From assembly GCF_003945595.2 (NCBI RefSeq), contig NW_024104316.1:372001-436000 (forward strand): 64,000 bases of DNA. The letters run 5' to 3'. Source of the stretch: Pipra filicauda (taxonomy: Eukaryota; Chordata; Aves; Passeriformes; Pipridae). The stretch's first letter is position 1. Each line of letters starts with the position of its first letter. This document shows positions 22,946-33,800 of this stretch, piece after piece. The notes under the pieces are model-generated. The model saw only the letters and a list, made by a program, of their open reading frames with translations. It searched no databases and was not told the origin of the DNA. The position numbers were made by a program, and so were the translations under genes.

Positions 22946-25810
22946 ATGGCCCTGTGGCGGGTGCTGGCACTGGGGACAGCCCTGGGGCGCCGCAGCTGCT
23001 GCTCCAAGGTGGGGCCGGGGGTCCCCGAGGGCATTCCCGTCCTGCCGTGGCCGCTGGGCCCCGTGCCCTTGGCTGTTGTGTGTGCCAGGGCCGCAGGCAG
23101 AGCTTCCCCAGCCCCTCCCTGACGGAGCCCTGGTCGTTCCCCCGCAGCCCTCGCTGCCCCCCGACTTTGTGGAGGCCCTGAGCGCCGTGGTCGGGGCCCC
23201 CAACGTCTCCACGGCCACGGCGGTGCGGGAGCAGCACGGCCACGATGAGTCCATGCACCCGTGAGTGCCCTCGGGGGCTGGGAGCCCTGGGGAAGGATCC
23301 CAGGGAGGGCAAGAGAGCTGGGGAGGGGAAGGGCCCCGAGGAGGGGGAAGTCATTTTGGCAGCGGTGCCCCTGTCCCCCAGCTGTGCCCCCCCGGACGCC
23401 GTGGTGTGGCCCCAGTCGGTGGGGCAGGTCCAGGAGTTGGCCGCGCTCTGCTACCGCCGCCGTGTGCCCATGGTGCCCTTTGGCACCGGCACCGGCCTCG
23501 AGGGCGGTGTCAATGCCGTGCAGGTATCGGCTCCCCGGCACCCCCTGACCCCCCCGGGGCTCTCGGTGCTCGGCTGTGCCAAGACCCACCGGTGCCCCTG
23601 TGCCAGGGCGGCGTCTGCTTCGACCTGAGCCGCATGGACAGCATCGCGGAGCTGAGCCTCGAGGACTTCTCGGTGACAGTGGAGCCCGGTGTCACCCGCA
23701 AGGCCCTCAACAGCCACCTGCGTGGCACCGGGCTCTGGTTCCCTGTCGGTACCGTGGGCATGGGGGGGCCATGGGGCCGGGGGTCACACCACTGAGGGTG
23801 CTGGGGATGTCGGGAATGCTGGGGCTCCTGGGGTGTTCATGGGTGCACTGTGGTCCCAGTGGTGCCCATGGGACCAGAGGTGCCATGGCCCCAGTGCTGC
23901 TGGGGTTACCCATGGTTTTAGTGTGGTCAGGGGTCCTGGAGATGTCCATGGGGGAGTGGTGAGCATCCCCACCCCCATCCCCTTCCCACCCCCTGCTTGC
24001 AGACCCCGGGGCAGACGCCTCTCTGTGTGGCATGGCGGCCACGGGTGCCTCGGGCACCAACGCCGTGCGCTACGGCACCATGCGCCCCAACGTTCTCAAC
24101 CTGCGCGTGGTGCTGCCGGACGGGCGCCTGCTCCACACCGCCGGCCCCGGGCGCCAGGCCAGGTGGGTGCTGGGGGCCGGGGGGCTGTGCTGGACTGGCT
24201 GCTCCTGTGTGTCTGTACCTGCTCACCAGCTCCACACAGGAAGCGGGCGGCCGGCTACGACCTGACCTCGCTCTTCGTGGGCTCCGAGGGCACCCTGGGC
24301 TTCCTGACTCAGGCCACGCTGCGCCTGCACCCGCTGCCCGAGGCCACCGCCGCCACCATCGCCTCCTTCCCCGGCGTGGGGGCGGCCGTGGCGTGCACGG
24401 TGCAGGTGCTGCAGGCGGCCGTGCCCGTGGCCCGCATCGGTGCGTGCCCAGGGCCAGAGGTGGGGCCGCGGGTCCAGGTGCTGGTGGTGGCACTGAGCGC
24501 CGCCTCCTCTCACCAGAGTTCCTGGATGAGGTGATGGCAGACGCCTGTGGCCGCTACAGCGGGATGGGGCTGCCGGTGGCAGCCACGCTCCTCCTGGAGC
24601 TCCATGGCTCCCGGAACAGCCTGGCTGAGCAGCAACGGCAGACGGGTATGGATGGGAATAGGCATGAGGATTGGGTGCCTGGGGCTGGGGGCCATGATGG
24701 ACACCCAGGGATGAGTGTCCAGGGACAGGAGACGGGGGACAGGGTTGTTCTGGGATCAGGGATGGGTGCCCCGGACCAGGAACAGAGGAACCAGGGATGG
24801 ATGCTGGGGATGGGGACTTGGAAGACACCAGGGTGAGGGATGGGTGTGTGGGCTGGGGGTCTGCTGACGGGCTCAGGGACACGGAACAGGGGTGACCAGA
24901 CAAGTCACAGGGTGATGGATGGGTGCCCAGGGACAAGGGATGGGAGGACCAGGGGTATCCTGGGATATGGGATGGATGCCCAGGATGGGCAGAGGAGGTC
25001 CTGGGGTGAGGGCCAGGTGCCTGGGGGTGCCGTGGGTCCCATGCCAGGGCTCCTGGTCACTGTCAGAGGAGATCGTGCGACTGAACGGTGGCTCCGGCCT
25101 GGCCTGGGCGGAGGAGCCGGAGGAGCGTGGGCGGCTCTGGGCCATGCGCCACAACGCCTGGTACGCGGCCCTGGCCCTGCGGCCCGGCTGCCAGGTGAGG
25201 GACAGGTACAAGGACAGGGACGATGGCGGCAGCGCCCGTGGAGCTGCAGCTGCCACAGCTTTGCCCTGCCCGCCCCAGGGCTACTCCACGGATGTCTGTG
25301 TGCCCATCTCCCGCCTGCCCGACGTGGTGGTGGAGACCAAGCAGGACCTGCAGGACTCTGGCCTCACCGGTCAGTGGGGCTGCAGCCCCCTGGGACAGAG
25401 GGGTGGGTTGGGGGGCCACCATCCTCCCTGTGCACCTCATCTGACCCACGGCCCTGCAGGACCCATGGTGGGACACGTAGGCGATGGCAACTTCCACTGC
25501 ATCCTCATCTTCAACACCCAGGACCCAGAGGAGGCCCAGCGCATCCACGCCTTCACCCAGCGCCTGGGCAGGTGGGGATGGGGCACCCTGGGGGGACAGT
25601 TGGACAGGCAGATGTCCCCCTGCCCTGACCCTGCTGTCCCGCAGGCGGGCGCTGGCGGCGGGGGGCACCTGCACCGGGGAGCACGGCGTGGGGCTGGGCA
25701 AGCGGGCACTGCTGCTGGAGGAGCTGGGCCAGGAGGGGCTGGACACCCTGCGCTCCATCAAGGCTGCACTGGACCCCCACAACCTCATGAACCCCGGCAA
25801 GGTGCTCTGA
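22946..25810 (+). CDS. LDHD: Mitochondrial D-lactate dehydrogenase
   Basis: Eleven exons: 22946-23008, 23148-23260, 23382-23523, 23607-23748, 24003-24162, 24240-24439, 24517-24645, 25067-25194, 25279-25369, 25460-25571 and 25645-25810 (TGA 25808-25810). It encodes about 481 residues, close to mammalian LDHD. The enzyme oxidises D-lactate (and other D-2-hydroxyacids) to the 2-oxo acid using FAD in mitochondria. Residues 1-21 ([20 protein letters not shown]) form an arginine-bearing, acid-free presequence. The PCMH-type FAD domain shows [11 protein letters not shown] (91-101) and GSEGTLG (221-227). The C-terminal domain shows HVGDGNFH (395-402) and GEHGVG (438-443), typical of metal and substrate binding in this family. 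Introns are very short. Exons 1-4 lie in the duplicated arm. Confidence 0.95.
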
Positions 25811-25985
25811 GGGGGGGCTCTGGCATTGAGCTGGCAGTGGGGGGCTGCAGCCCCGGGAGACAGGGCTGGGGTGGCCACGCTGCCCTGCACTGCCACCCTT
25901 TGTGTCCCCACAAATCCCCCCATCCCCACCTCGGGGGGTCAGGGATCCCCGAACCCCAAATAAACCCGTTTGTACATGTAGCCTC
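25811..25985 (+). other. LDHD: LDHD 3' UTR with AATAAA
   Basis: A short GC-rich untranslated tail with a canonical AATAAA at 25959-25964; cleavage is expected near 25980. ZNRF1 converges from the other strand with its own signal about 350 bp away. Confidence 0.75.
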
Positions 25986-26294
25986 CATGTACTGTGATGT
26001 CTTTTGGGGGACAGGACGCCCCAGCCCCTCCCTAGGGGGTCCCTGTCCCAGGCAGCACACACAGACACTCACAGGGCACCATGGGGGTCCCACTTTAGTC
26101 TCTTCCCCCGAGTCATGGTGCTGGTGGTGCTGGGTGGGAATGTCCATCATGGCCCCCATGGCATCCCATCTCTGGGACCTGCTGAGCACCACTGGGGCCA
26201 TCCCCACATGGCAGACACGGGGAAGGGGCATCGGCACGGGTGGGGGTCTCCAGCACCCCACCGGCATCATCTGCTTCACCAAGAAAGCCAGTGA
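25986..26294. other. LDHD-ZNRF1 convergent intergenic gap
   Basis: About 300 bp between the two predicted polyadenylation sites. No feature is recognised. The region may be transcribed if either gene reads through. Confidence 0.5.
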
Positions 26295-26857
26295 AATAAA
26301 ATAACAGTGAATATTTTATTGAACATTGTTTTAATACCATATCAAAACACCTTGACTAATGAAGGAAGCTCCCCCCAAGCTCCGAACTCTTTTTTTCCCC
26401 CGTTTTTTTTTAATATATAAATACAGAAAGGTTTCCCGCAGGGGCACGGCCACCGGCAGGGGAGGTCTCACCAACGAAAACGCGCCCGCCGCGCCAGGAG
26501 GGGACGGGGATGGGCAGGGGAGGGGTCACTGCCATGAAATGACTCCATCTTGGCACCTCCAGCAGAGCCACTCCCATGACCAGGGGTGGCCGGGAGCATC
26601 CGGGGGCCCATCGGGGCCTTCCCCATACCCTCCTCGAAAGGGTCCAACTCAAAGCCGATGGAAAAGAAAGAGGGGGGGCGGTTTTGGCAAGAGGAACCCG
26701 GCGAGGGGGCGCGGGAGGGGCGGCGGGGATGCTGCGGCTCTCCAGTCTCTGAGTGGTTATAGCTGAGTTAAAGAGTGACCAGTCTGTAAACATCACCGGG
26801 GCAGGGAAGCTCAAATCGAAGAACACGCCAGTCAACACAAAGCTTCAGTTGTGGTTT

Positions 26858-26942
26858 GTTGTTTGTTTGGTTTTTTTTGTCCATTTTCTCTTTTTTTCTT
26901 CTTTTTTTTTCCTTTTTTTTTCCTTTTTTTTTGTTTTCTCGT
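26858..26942. repeat. T-rich low-complexity tract in ZNRF1 3' UTR
   Basis: Multiple T runs of 7-10 separated by single C or G bases. In the ZNRF1 mRNA this is an A-rich stretch. Confidence 0.9.
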
Positions 26943-27394
26943 TGTAAACACTTGAAAGACGGACCCCTGCGAGTCAGCAGGGGGGAGCAGTGGCCCCGCT
27001 CCCGGCGTGGGGCAGAGTCCCCATCTCAACGCTGCCGGGGGGCCGGGGTGGAGATCTCCAAAAGGGAGACGGGAGAGAGGAGAAATTTCCCGTTTAGTCA
27101 GTGCAAAAAAACCGAGCAGAGCCCCCGGGGCGAGTCCGGGTGGGAGGTGGGGGGTTGCCGGTGAGAAATGCCGCGTGCTCCGTTTGGCCGGCTGTCCCCC
27201 GGCAGCTTTCCCCTTTCGGTTCGGGGAGAAAAGCCAAACATCATGGCAGGGTGTCGGCCGAGGGCGTCCCTGGGGCCTCCCTGGGGCGGGCAGAGCTCTC
27301 CTGGTGACCAGCGGCTGTGGAGGAGAGAGCAGGTCGCTCCGCTTTTCTCACACTGTCTTCTCCTGGATGTTTCTTTTAGTTTTATATCTTTTAA

Positions 27395-27500
27395 ATTAAA
27401 AAAAAAAAAAACAAAAACAAAAACAAACGAACAAACAAAAACAAAACAAGCAAAAAAAACCCCAACAAAACAAATAAAAATAATAAAATAAAATAAAAAA
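27395..27500. repeat. A-rich low-complexity tract in ZNRF1 3' UTR
   Basis: Adenine runs interrupted by single C residues (aaaaacaaaaacaaac pattern) and then aaataa units. In the ZNRF1 mRNA this is U-rich and could pair with the A-rich tract about 450 bases further downstream. Confidence 0.9.
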
Positions 27501-27815
27501 TGCGCCGTTGTCCCAAGTGGATTCAAGTTTCTGGGTTTTATTTTTGTCTTCTTGAGGAATTTAAAGTCAGCCCAAAACTCCAGGCGGGGCGGGGGGGACA
27601 GGGAGAGGAGGTACAGCAGGTATAGCAAGGTGCCCTGCAAAAGCAGAGAGAGACCATCCCGGGTGAGGAGCCCGAGCCCTGGCTGTCCCACTCCACCTCA
27701 TCCCACCCCATCCTCCCCTCCTGGCCCAGGATTTAAAGCCAGCATGGGAATACCCCGTTTGAGCAGCCCACCGCAGGCTCACCTTAAAGAGAAGTCAGCA
27801 AGCACGCCTGGCGGG

Positions 27816-30800
27816 TCAATCAGAAGGATGCTCCGGGCAAGATCTGTTCACTTCAAACCATGAGTCTATACAGCTGTGAGAGGAGAGCGTGTCACCACTG
27901 CTGAACCTCGGGTGTCCCCTCCTGTCCCCTGCCGCCCACCTGGCCACCCCCTCACGGTACCTTTTGTGATAAATGCAGAGGCAGGGCAGCCTGGCTATCG
28001 TGTCCCCCTGCAGCAGCTCCTCCAGGCAGATCACGCACTCGCCGGCATCCTTGGTCAGCACGTCATCTGGGAGGGGAGGGCAGAGGTTGAAACGGGGACC
28101 ACCACAGCATTCCCCTCCCTGGGATGAAGGGGAACCCACGGCCCTGCTGTGGGTGCAGCTGCCATGGGGCAGAACGGCAGCAGCACTGTAAAACACTAGC
28201 AGGAGGCTCAGGTGGAGGCACAGGGTCTGGGGCAGCTGGAGCAAACAAAGCCCCTACCACTGGCTTCTCAAAAATCACCACTGAGTAGGAGGCGAGCATC
28301 CCTCCCACACCAGTGGTCAGGAGGGAGGGGGGAGATGCCGAGAGCCTGCAGCCCAGTGCTCAGCCCCATAAGTCTCCTGGTCAGTGAGGAGGGGAGGAAG
28401 GCAATGACCCCTCAGAGGGGCAGCCCAAGGGGACATGTGTCCTCTGCCCTCGCCAGGCAGGACACCCGGCCAGGAGGCTCCCTCTGGCACAGAGCAACCT
28501 GGGCAGGGGGCTGTGTTACAAAGGAGTCTAAAAGCAAAAGCAGCAGAGTTGAGCCATGCCAGGGGAGCAGAGTGGAGCAGGGAAGGGGAGCAGCACCATC
28601 CCGCTGGAGAACAGCCCTCTTGGCAAGCCCAGCTGAGCTGCCTGCCTGCAGCAAGTCTCTCCAGCCTGCCCAGAGTCATCCCAAGGAGTAAGATGCCATT
28701 TCCCCCACAGAGCTTGGCCCTTACCGTTGTAGGAGAGGCGAGGTTTGCTCAGACACATGATAAAGTGCATTTCCATCTCGTCAGAAGCCACAGATTTGGA
28801 GCAAATGGGGCACTTGAAACCTGGAGGGAGAGCAGAGACGAGCCCTTAGCAAGGGCAGCGGGAGTCGTCCACCCTGCATCCCAGGGAATCCCCGAGGCCA
28901 TGGTGGGGCAGGGCAGCCCCTCACCTGCCGCCTGCATGGTGACCCTCACCCCACGCAGCGCCCGCTGGGCACCTGCTCATCCTGTGCTGGTGCAGGGACA
29001 GCCACCGGACAGGGCACAGCCACCCCAGCCGGCGCGCTGGTCGTCCCCGAGCCCGCGCACAGAGGGCACGGAGAGAGTGCCAAGGCAGTGCACACGTGGC
29101 CATCAGCTGCTGCCAGGCCTTAAAGGGCAAGCAGCAGCCTGGGGCATGCAGCACCCTGCCACTGGCAAGTGCAGGGGCACGTCCCCGTGCCCGGATGGTG
29201 CTGTCCCTGCTGCCAGAGCTCAGCACCGCATGGCTAAGCCAGAAAAGTTGCAAGGAAGGAGGTTCTTTTGTAGGGCTGCAGCAGAGGACTGGCAGGTCAC
29301 AGCCTCAAACCCAAATCACTGCTCTCTCCAGCTTTTTGCAGGAGTGAGGTGTGTGCTCACCCCTTCGACGCCAGCCAGCAGCCCCAGAACAGGAGGACCC
29401 TGCAGGCTGATGTCCCAGCTTGATCTTGGCTCTGCCTGGTGACTCAGGCTCTTGGATGGAGCTGGCTGGGATGCCCAGATCTGCATGGCAACCTTGCTTG
29501 GGCATGAAGGGGCCTGGCTGGTGCCAGGGTGTCACACCAGTGTCACTGCCATGCAGACATGCAGTGTCACCACCATGGCATCATCCCCAGCCCCACCGAC
29601 CAAGGCTGCCCCAAACCCAGGTTTCTAAGCTGCAAACTCCTAAGGAACAGAACACCAACCAGTCCTACAGGTCACCCTCTCAGGACTCGTGTCCTCCCAC
29701 TGCAGCCAGCTCGAGGCCATGCAGTTCATCCCTGCCCAGCAGAGTAGCAGGGCTCAAGCTGAGCGTGCCACCACCACCACCACGGGTTTGCACCAGAACA
29801 TCCAGCAATTCCCTGCCTGCAGAGAGGGAGAGGGTAATTTAAGGATCTGCCTTCTAAAAGCAGATCAGGTTTGACTGCAGCGCCGCTTAAGAGCTTTCTT
29901 CATATATATGCAAAGGCTGCTCAGGAAAGAAGAGAAAAGCAATGTACACAAATTATCTAAGGATGAATCAGGTTCTTGTTTGCCACCACGTGGATGTGGC
30001 CAGGGCGTTTTTTTCTTGCTTCTTAGAAGGGAGAAAGTAGAGGGGCTTTAAGGAGGTAGCTCAGACCTACATGGTGCAATCAACCAGGGTAACTGCACAA
30101 CAGCTGTGTACCCGCTCATTAGCAGTGGTGATAAATACAGATGACTTCCCAGCTCCTCAAATGAAAGCCTAGGGATGCCAATCCTGCCCCTCCAGAGGGC
30201 AGTTATTTCTCAGGAGGGCACAGCAAGGATGAGTATCATGGATGGTGTTGGACTGGCCTAAAAGGCAGGACTCAGAGGACCTGCTAAAACAAGGAGCCCT
30301 CGAGCCCAGGGGTCTCTCCAGTGGGGTGTCCTGCTGTCCTGCAGCATGCCCCTGCAGGGACACATCACTGCCCCAGGCAGGCTGAGCCATGGGGTCTCTG
30401 CTGTGAGCCTGGCCCCATTTGCACCAAATCCCCGGTGACAGGGCAGCACTGGCAGCCAGGGCCTCGTGGGCAGCAGTACCAATCTGCCTTCTCATCTCCA
30501 GCCTAATTTTACTCCTGACCGATTTATACCTTGTGGCAGCCGTGCCCATTAGCTGAAATAGCTGTTTCTTTCCTCCTCCCAAGTGTTTACCCGCCCAGTG
30601 TATTTATAGCGCGGATAGCTCGGATAGCTCCCAGCCTGCTGCTGCAAGACCCAACTGGCCTCCCCCCTTGCGAGACACCCTCCCAGTGCCCCGCTCCCCT
30701 GGCAGCCCGCCTGCCCTGCCCCTGCCTGGCACGGATGGTTCCCCACACCGCAGGCACCAGTCTGGGGGAGCTCTGGGGACCGGCTTCCAGCGGAGAGTCC

Positions 30801-33800
30801 CCGGAATGGCTGTGAAGGGCTCCCTGTGGCAACGGGAACTCTGTGTCAGGGCAAGGCGTTTGTCGAGGTTCGGCACCGTTCCCTGTGTGCGAGGAGACCT
30901 CGTTTCCTCCGGTCCCCCCTTTTTCTGTGCCAATGTGTTATTTTAAACAGGCCGTCCCAGATCTGCCGGCTCCGGCAGCACCTGAAGGCATCCTATGGGA
31001 TGTGCAACCGACGGGGAAGGAGAGGGCCCTGGATGACACGGCCTGGTCAGCAGCTGCCAGGGCACAGCTGCTGGCAAATCAGCAGGGCCAGGCAAAGAGC
31101 AGGGCCCTTTGCAGGCTCTGGCAAGCGGCTGCTGCCGTATCTCCAGGCCCCTTTGCTGGCTGGGATAGCTTTAGCACAGTTATAAATAGCCGGCATGAAC
31201 GCTCCTCATGCTCCCCAGTGCTCCACGGGCAGCTGGCTGCGGGACTGGGGCTCCCGACACCACCACAGCCCCGTGGCAAGGACATGGCGACATTGGGCAG
31301 ACGGAGGGGCCCAGGCTCAAGCCCCAGCACGTGTGTGGTGTCCTCCAGACAGACAGGTCCGGGGGCTGAGACAAGTGCAGAAGCACACATACTTTTCTGG
31401 CTCTGCATTTCACAAGATGGAGGGGGTGGGGGGGAAAGAAAAATGAAAATGCAATTGCATAAATTCCCAGGTTTGAGCAGGAGCGAGGAGACGGTGTGGA
31501 AAGGCCCCCGGGGCGGGGGGCTGCCCCACACCCCAGCTGTCAGCACCAATACTTGACATTGCAAAAGCAACTGCCTGCGTTCCCCTCCAGCAGGAGCCCC
31601 CCGCCAGCAGGAAAGGGGAGGCAGAGAAGGGGTGAACTCCCTCACCCCTTCTCCAGGTGACCTTTGGGTGGAGGCGGTGGACAGAAAACCGGTGAAACCA
31701 GCACCCAACAGCGGCAGGCACCAAGCCTCGGAGCATCCCTACACAGCTCGGGCAGGCGCTGCCCCAGCCAGTCCCGCAGATGAAAGAGCCGCTCCCCGCA
31801 GGGCCGGCCCCCTTCAGGCCATGGTATTTTCCACATTCCCCGAAATCCCCGTTAATTTATCCTGCCTAAGCTGCCAGCCGGAGCAACGCAGGAGATTACA
31901 TTTTGACAGCTGCTCATGGAAAATTCAGCTCCCTCCCTCCTCCTCAGAGCCCTTTCCATCCTCCTCCCACATGCCTAAAAAAAAAAAAGAGGGGAAGGGC
32001 CCAGCTATTCCTCCTTGCCAGGGCCTCCCACACCCAGGGGGAGGCCCAGGGCTTGCTCCAGGGAAAAGCCATGGACCCTTCCTCCCTCCCAAGGCGCCCA
32101 GGGCAGCTGGTGACGCTCCTGACCATGGCACATTAAACCTGAAGCCGGCAGTGTCACCTCATGCAGAGATGTGTGGGCAGGCACCAAATCCTGCCAGGAG
32201 TGAGGAAGAGTAGGGTGCCACAGGAAGTGGGCTGGCCTCGAAAGGCAGGTTCAGATCAAGACCTGGACTCCTGTATCCTGCAGGAGACTTTGAGAAAGCC
32301 AAGGGCTTTCCAGGGCTGTGAGATGCAGGCATGTGATCTAATCTCTCCAATGGCTTGGTCTAGAAACCAGGAGCAAGCAGCGCTGGTGCTCTCCAGGGGC
32401 TACTGCCCTCTGAGTATTTTTAGGAAGGTTACACGGTTTATTTTAGAGAGCCAGGCAAAGTAGAGCTGGGAACCTCTGAAAACCTCCACCAGGTCCTATG
32501 CATGCTGAAGAAGCCTGGTGGTTAACCCTCACTGTGCCAAAAGCACCACCACAGAGCTGCAGAGACTTCGGTGGCGGTGGGAGGGTCAAGACACCCTTTC
32601 CAACTCATCCCTAAACATGCCAAACAGAGCTGCTTCTGGAGCTGGGATAGGAAATTCCCATCACTTGTGTCTACTGAGCACTACAACGGGGTCAACCATG
32701 TGAGTGAGGTGGCTGCTCCCCTCGGGGGTGGGTGAGACCATGTCCATGGCAGCTGTAAGCCTGTCCCAGATTGCAGGGAAAGGCACATCCACCTTCCCCT
32801 GCCAAACTCTCCCCTAACTTGGCGTGCCTCCAGGCAGATTGCTTCCAGGCTACAGTGCCATCAGGAGATGCAGCATGACCCCAGCAGCAGGAAACCTGGG
32901 CTCTGTCACTGGCAGGTGGCTGTGGCACCTCCAGCAGTGGGAGGAAGATGCCAGTGGGGATGACATGTCCTGAAAGCAGGAGGAAGCAGCAGCCCAGGCA
33001 CAACCCCAGCAACCCACCCCATTCAGAGCAGCATTCACCAAAAGGATCCCCATTTGCCAAAGAGATCTCTGGTTGCCCAGGCCCCCGTTACTGCCATGGG
33101 ATAAACCAGGAGCTCTGTGTGTGAGAGCTCCCCAAGATGTGCCTGCCCCAGGAGGAATCCCTCCTCTGATGTCCAGCCACCCCAGAGGACACCTGGAGCA
33201 CCAGGGAGCTCAGGGTAAGCCCAGGCTGCCTGATGCTCGTGGAAGATCAGGAAACCTCAGCTGCACAGCCCACCTCTGTGTCTCCAGAGAGCATCCTGGG
33301 CTCCCAGCCAAAGGAGCTGGGCTTACACCAGGTGAGGATGCATCCAAGCATGAGATAAACACAGGGAATATTTGAGCCAAGCATGCAGTCCTGGTGCCTC
33401 CTCCCTGCTGAGTAGACCCTGAGCATCTCACCTCCTCCCATGGCTTCCTTGACATTACCAGCTGAACCAGCACCAGGTGGAAGCTGGAAGAGGTGGATCA
33501 TCCTGAAAAAACCTACATTACTGACTGAAGAGCAGGGAAAGACTGAAAGACCATGTCTATGGGCCCTGTTGCTCAATCTGAAGTCGAAGCATGTGGGGTT
33601 GGGTGAGATAAAGGGGCTCCAAGTCCTCCCCTTCCCTTACCCCTTGAGGGCTCCAGCACAGCCCCAGGAAGAAGAAATCAGAGGAGAGTTGTCCTATGTG
33701 CCAGGCAAGTGAAGGAAACCTGAAGGGCCAAGATATTCAGACCCAACATCTCCTGGAAAACAAATTCCCTACTGGTTTAAAGCAGCCTCGTTTTTTTTGA

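Larger units (their letters stand above)
26295..27815 (-). other. ZNRF1: ZNRF1 3' UTR
   Basis: On the minus strand about 1.5 kb follows the ZNRF1 stop and ends at AATAAA (26315-26320, tttatt on +). It contains two long low-complexity tracts: a T-rich run on the plus strand (26858-26940) and an A-rich run on the plus strand (27395-27498). The 3' UTR extent is inferred from the absence of an earlier strong signal apart from A/T-rich variants inside the low-complexity tracts. Confidence 0.65.
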
